Positions 61,834-64,000 of a stretch of 64,000 bases of DNA are shown in pieces. How positions within the stretch are numbered: position 1 is the first letter of the stretch; each line of letters begins with the position of its first letter. The position numbers were made by a program, and so were the translations under genes. The stretch covers positions 139,884,426-139,948,425 of the forward strand of contig BSWB01000004.1 in assembly GCA_033239125.1 (NCBI GenBank). The letters are read 5' to 3'. This DNA is from Fagopyrum homotropicum (Eukaryota; Streptophyta; Magnoliopsida; Caryophyllales; Polygonaceae). A model generated the notes under the pieces. That model saw only the letters and a list, made by a program, of their open reading frames with translations. It was not told where the DNA came from and ran no database searches.

Positions 61834-61844
61834 TGGTATCAGAG
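61834..61844 (+). other. primer binding site (tRNA-iMet) of the copia element
   Basis: TGGTATCAGAG, 28 bases before the gag ATG, complementary to initiator tRNA-Met as in most Ty1/copia elements. Confidence 0.85.
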
Positions 61845-61871
61845 GGTTAAGGACCAACGTCCACCACCACT

Positions 61872-64000
61872 ATGGCATCAGAAAATGATTCCCCTCCATC
61901 TCAGAATGAGAACCCTTCTCCAACTTCAAATCCCTTCACATCACCTCCACCACCACCACCACCACCACCACCTTCAAACCTTATACCACCACCACCACAA
62001 ACAACCACCACGCCTCTCCCAAGCTTCTCCAATTTCATCAATATCAAACTCTCACCAAGCAACTATCTCCTCTGGAAAACACAAGTAACCCTTGTTCTTC
62101 GTGCTTATAACCTCTTCAACCATTTTGATGGCACATCCATGTGTCCACCTTCGACCTCCACCACACCCACACAAACTCAGCTTGACTGGCTCTCTAAAGA
62201 AAACCTCGTTTTAGCCATTCTCACATCCTCCCTCACTGAAGAGGTTCTAACCCATGTTATTGACTGCACCACTGCTAGGGATGTCTGGCAAACACTGCAG
62301 GACCTATACACTGCTCGATCCAGTGCTCATGTGCTCCAAACACGGCTCCAACTATCCTCTATCAAGAAAGGCAATGATTCTATCCCAACTTTCTTCAACA
62401 AAGTCAAGGCTCTTGTCTCCATCCTCCAAGCAGCAGGTCAGCAAATTTCTGATTCAGAATTTGCTGCCTCCCTTTTCTCAGGCCTTCCCTCTGAGTACGA
62501 CCCTATTATCACCTCATTGAGCACTCAACCCTTTCTACCCACTTCACATATGATCTTGTCCCACTTGCTCAACCATGAGGCTCGCCTTCTTCATCATTCC
62601 TCTCCCTTCCTACCAAATCTCTCTACAAACTCAACATCTACAAATCAATCAGACCAATCTGATACTCGGGGTCGTCGTCGAGGACAAGGAAACCCCAACC
62701 AGAATCAACAACGCAACAATAACAACAATCCTAACAACTTTAGAGGCAGAGGCAGGTCCAATCCCCCTCACAACTACAACAATTACTCTCGTGGTTCCCC
62801 TTCTTCTGGTCGTGGCAATACTTCCTTTACAGGCCAACCAGATTCTCGACCCATCTGTCAAGTATGCTTGAAACCTGGACACACTGCTATTCAGTGCTGG
62901 CATCGCTTTAATCACTCCTACCAAGCACATGCTCCACCCTCATTTCAGGTAAATTCAACAACATCACAGTGGACTCCAGATACAACTGCAACAAATCACT
63001 TCACACCAGACATCAACAATCTCACCTATGATACTCAGTCCTACAATGGCTCAGAAACAGTCTCGATCGGTGATGGCTTCTCCCTGCCGATTCAGCATTA
63101 CGGTTCTACATCTCTCTGTTCTCCTAACTCTCCTTCTGTCAATTTCTCTCTCAAAAATATTCTTCATGTGGCTTCTATCAACAAAAATCTACTGTCAGTT
63201 CGTCAATTTTGTGCAGATAACCATGTTTTCTTTGAATTTCACAAAGACTGCTTTCTTGTGAAGGATCGACGTACCCTGGGCACTCTTCTTCAAGGAACCA
63301 TTGAGAATGGCCTGTATGTTCTTCCCCTTTCATCAACCAAGATTCCTGTTCAAGCACACATCACCACTGCTTCCAACCTTCACCTTTGGCATCACCGTTT
63401 TGGTCATTCCTCACCTCGCCTCACTCGACAAATGCTTCGTTCGATTCAAATTAATTGCCCTAATTCCTCTGCAACTTCCTTCCGCTGCATATCATGCTCT
63501 AGAGTGAAGGCTCATGCTCTGCCACACAACACTTCCCCGTCCAGAGAGGCCATTCCTTTTGGGCTTCTCTTCATGGACTTATGGGGGCCGGCCCATACCA
63601 CATCATCAAGAGGAAATAGATTTTATTTGTCTATCTTAGATGACTATTCCAACTATTTGTGGTTATTTCCTCTATCTAGTAAATCAAATACCACATCTTA
63701 TGTCCAATCCTTTATTTACTTTGTAGAAAATTATTTTTCTCTCAAAGTCAAATCCATTCAAACCGACGGAGGAACTGAATTTAAACCCCTCATCCCGTTC
63801 TTTGCATAACGAGTAATTAATCATCGTCTCACTTGTCCATATTCCCACTCTCAAAATGGTAGCATTGAAAACCGACACCGTCACATTGTTGATACCGGAA
63901 TAGCTCTTCTTGCTCACTCATCACTACCCTTTTCATTTTGGGATTACGCCTTTGAAACCGCCGTTTACCTTATTAATCGCCTCCCAACACCAACCTTGCA
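61872..64000 (+). pseudogene. copia gag-pol polyprotein, 5' part, one stop; runs off the window
   Basis: ATG 61872 opens 645 codons. Residues ~1-55 are a proline-rich leader; ~56-240 is a UBN2-type gag (NYLLWKTQV, VWQTLQDLY, FFNKVKAL); ~260-330 is an RG/N-rich linker; the knuckle CQVCLKPGHTAIQC is at ~331-344. The protease site reads DTTATNHF where D(S/T)GATNHF is expected, so the conserved glycine is missing. The pre-integrase zinc site (HLWHHRFGH ... CISC) and integrase follow with DLWGP and TDGGTEF. A TAA at 63807-63809 (probably from CAA) interrupts, but the frame continues with the third integrase motif NGSIENRHRHIV to the window end. The protein cuts itself and inserts cDNA in functional relatives. 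Confidence 0.88.

Overview
This window is nuclear DNA of a flowering plant, probably a eudicot. Supporting signs are GT-AG introns, a plant-type MscS-like (MSL) channel gene, plant LINEs with a C-terminal RNase H, Ty1/copia and Ty3/gypsy LTR elements primed by tRNA-iMet or tRNA-Asp, a CACTA transposon and a Tourist-like MITE. The species cannot be placed from sequence alone. I can support one apparently intact host gene; almost everything else is transposable-element DNA in various states of decay.

Layout. 1-630: low-information edge with one exon-like stretch. ~630-5523: a long LINE (LINE-1), broken by one frameshift and two TGG-to-TGA stops. 5527-5840: array of short TTGACA/TGTCAA hairpins. 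7045-8685: reverse-oriented solo LTR of family A (target duplication GTTGT). ~10500-16335: reverse-oriented remnant of a gypsy-type element (element C; LTR 13307-16335). ~17160-17880: 3' scrap of a LINE. 18486-23162: six-exon MSL gene on the plus strand, 667 codons when spliced. 23163-25551: repeat-rich noncoding DNA. 25552-26965: solo copia-type LTR (GTCTA duplication). 27180-27250: tRNA-Glu(TTC) pseudogene; 27348-27399: a 22-bp-stem hairpin; 27790-28499: Tourist-like MITE with TTA duplication.

28967-55668 is a nest. A second LINE (LINE-2) is split into three pieces by two LTR elements. Element A (32859-39360) has a tRNA-Asp primer site and a single gag-position ORF. Element B (39637-55282) has 2.7 kb LTRs, a CTGGT duplication and no intact pol. 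Inside element B sits a 5.87 kb CACTA transposon (44008-49878, TCT duplication) that carries pieces of two cellular genes: a BTB/POZ gene of the POB1 type and a mitochondrial porin (VDAC). Insertion order is LINE-2 first, then A and B, then the CACTA within B.

57180-61217: third LINE, 5' truncated and split by a gypsy-type solo LTR (58183-60310, CTAGA duplication). 61834-64000: start of a copia element with an almost open gag-pol frame that runs off the window.

The most notable signals are the gene-fragment-carrying CACTA with its palindromic subterminal array, a hairpin conserved with compensatory changes in three gypsy LTR families, paired GGGA-loop hairpins each followed by AAGTATGGGG in element A, three CAAT-loop hairpins with covarying stems in the copia LTR, and the isolated 22-bp hairpin beside the tRNA-like sequence.
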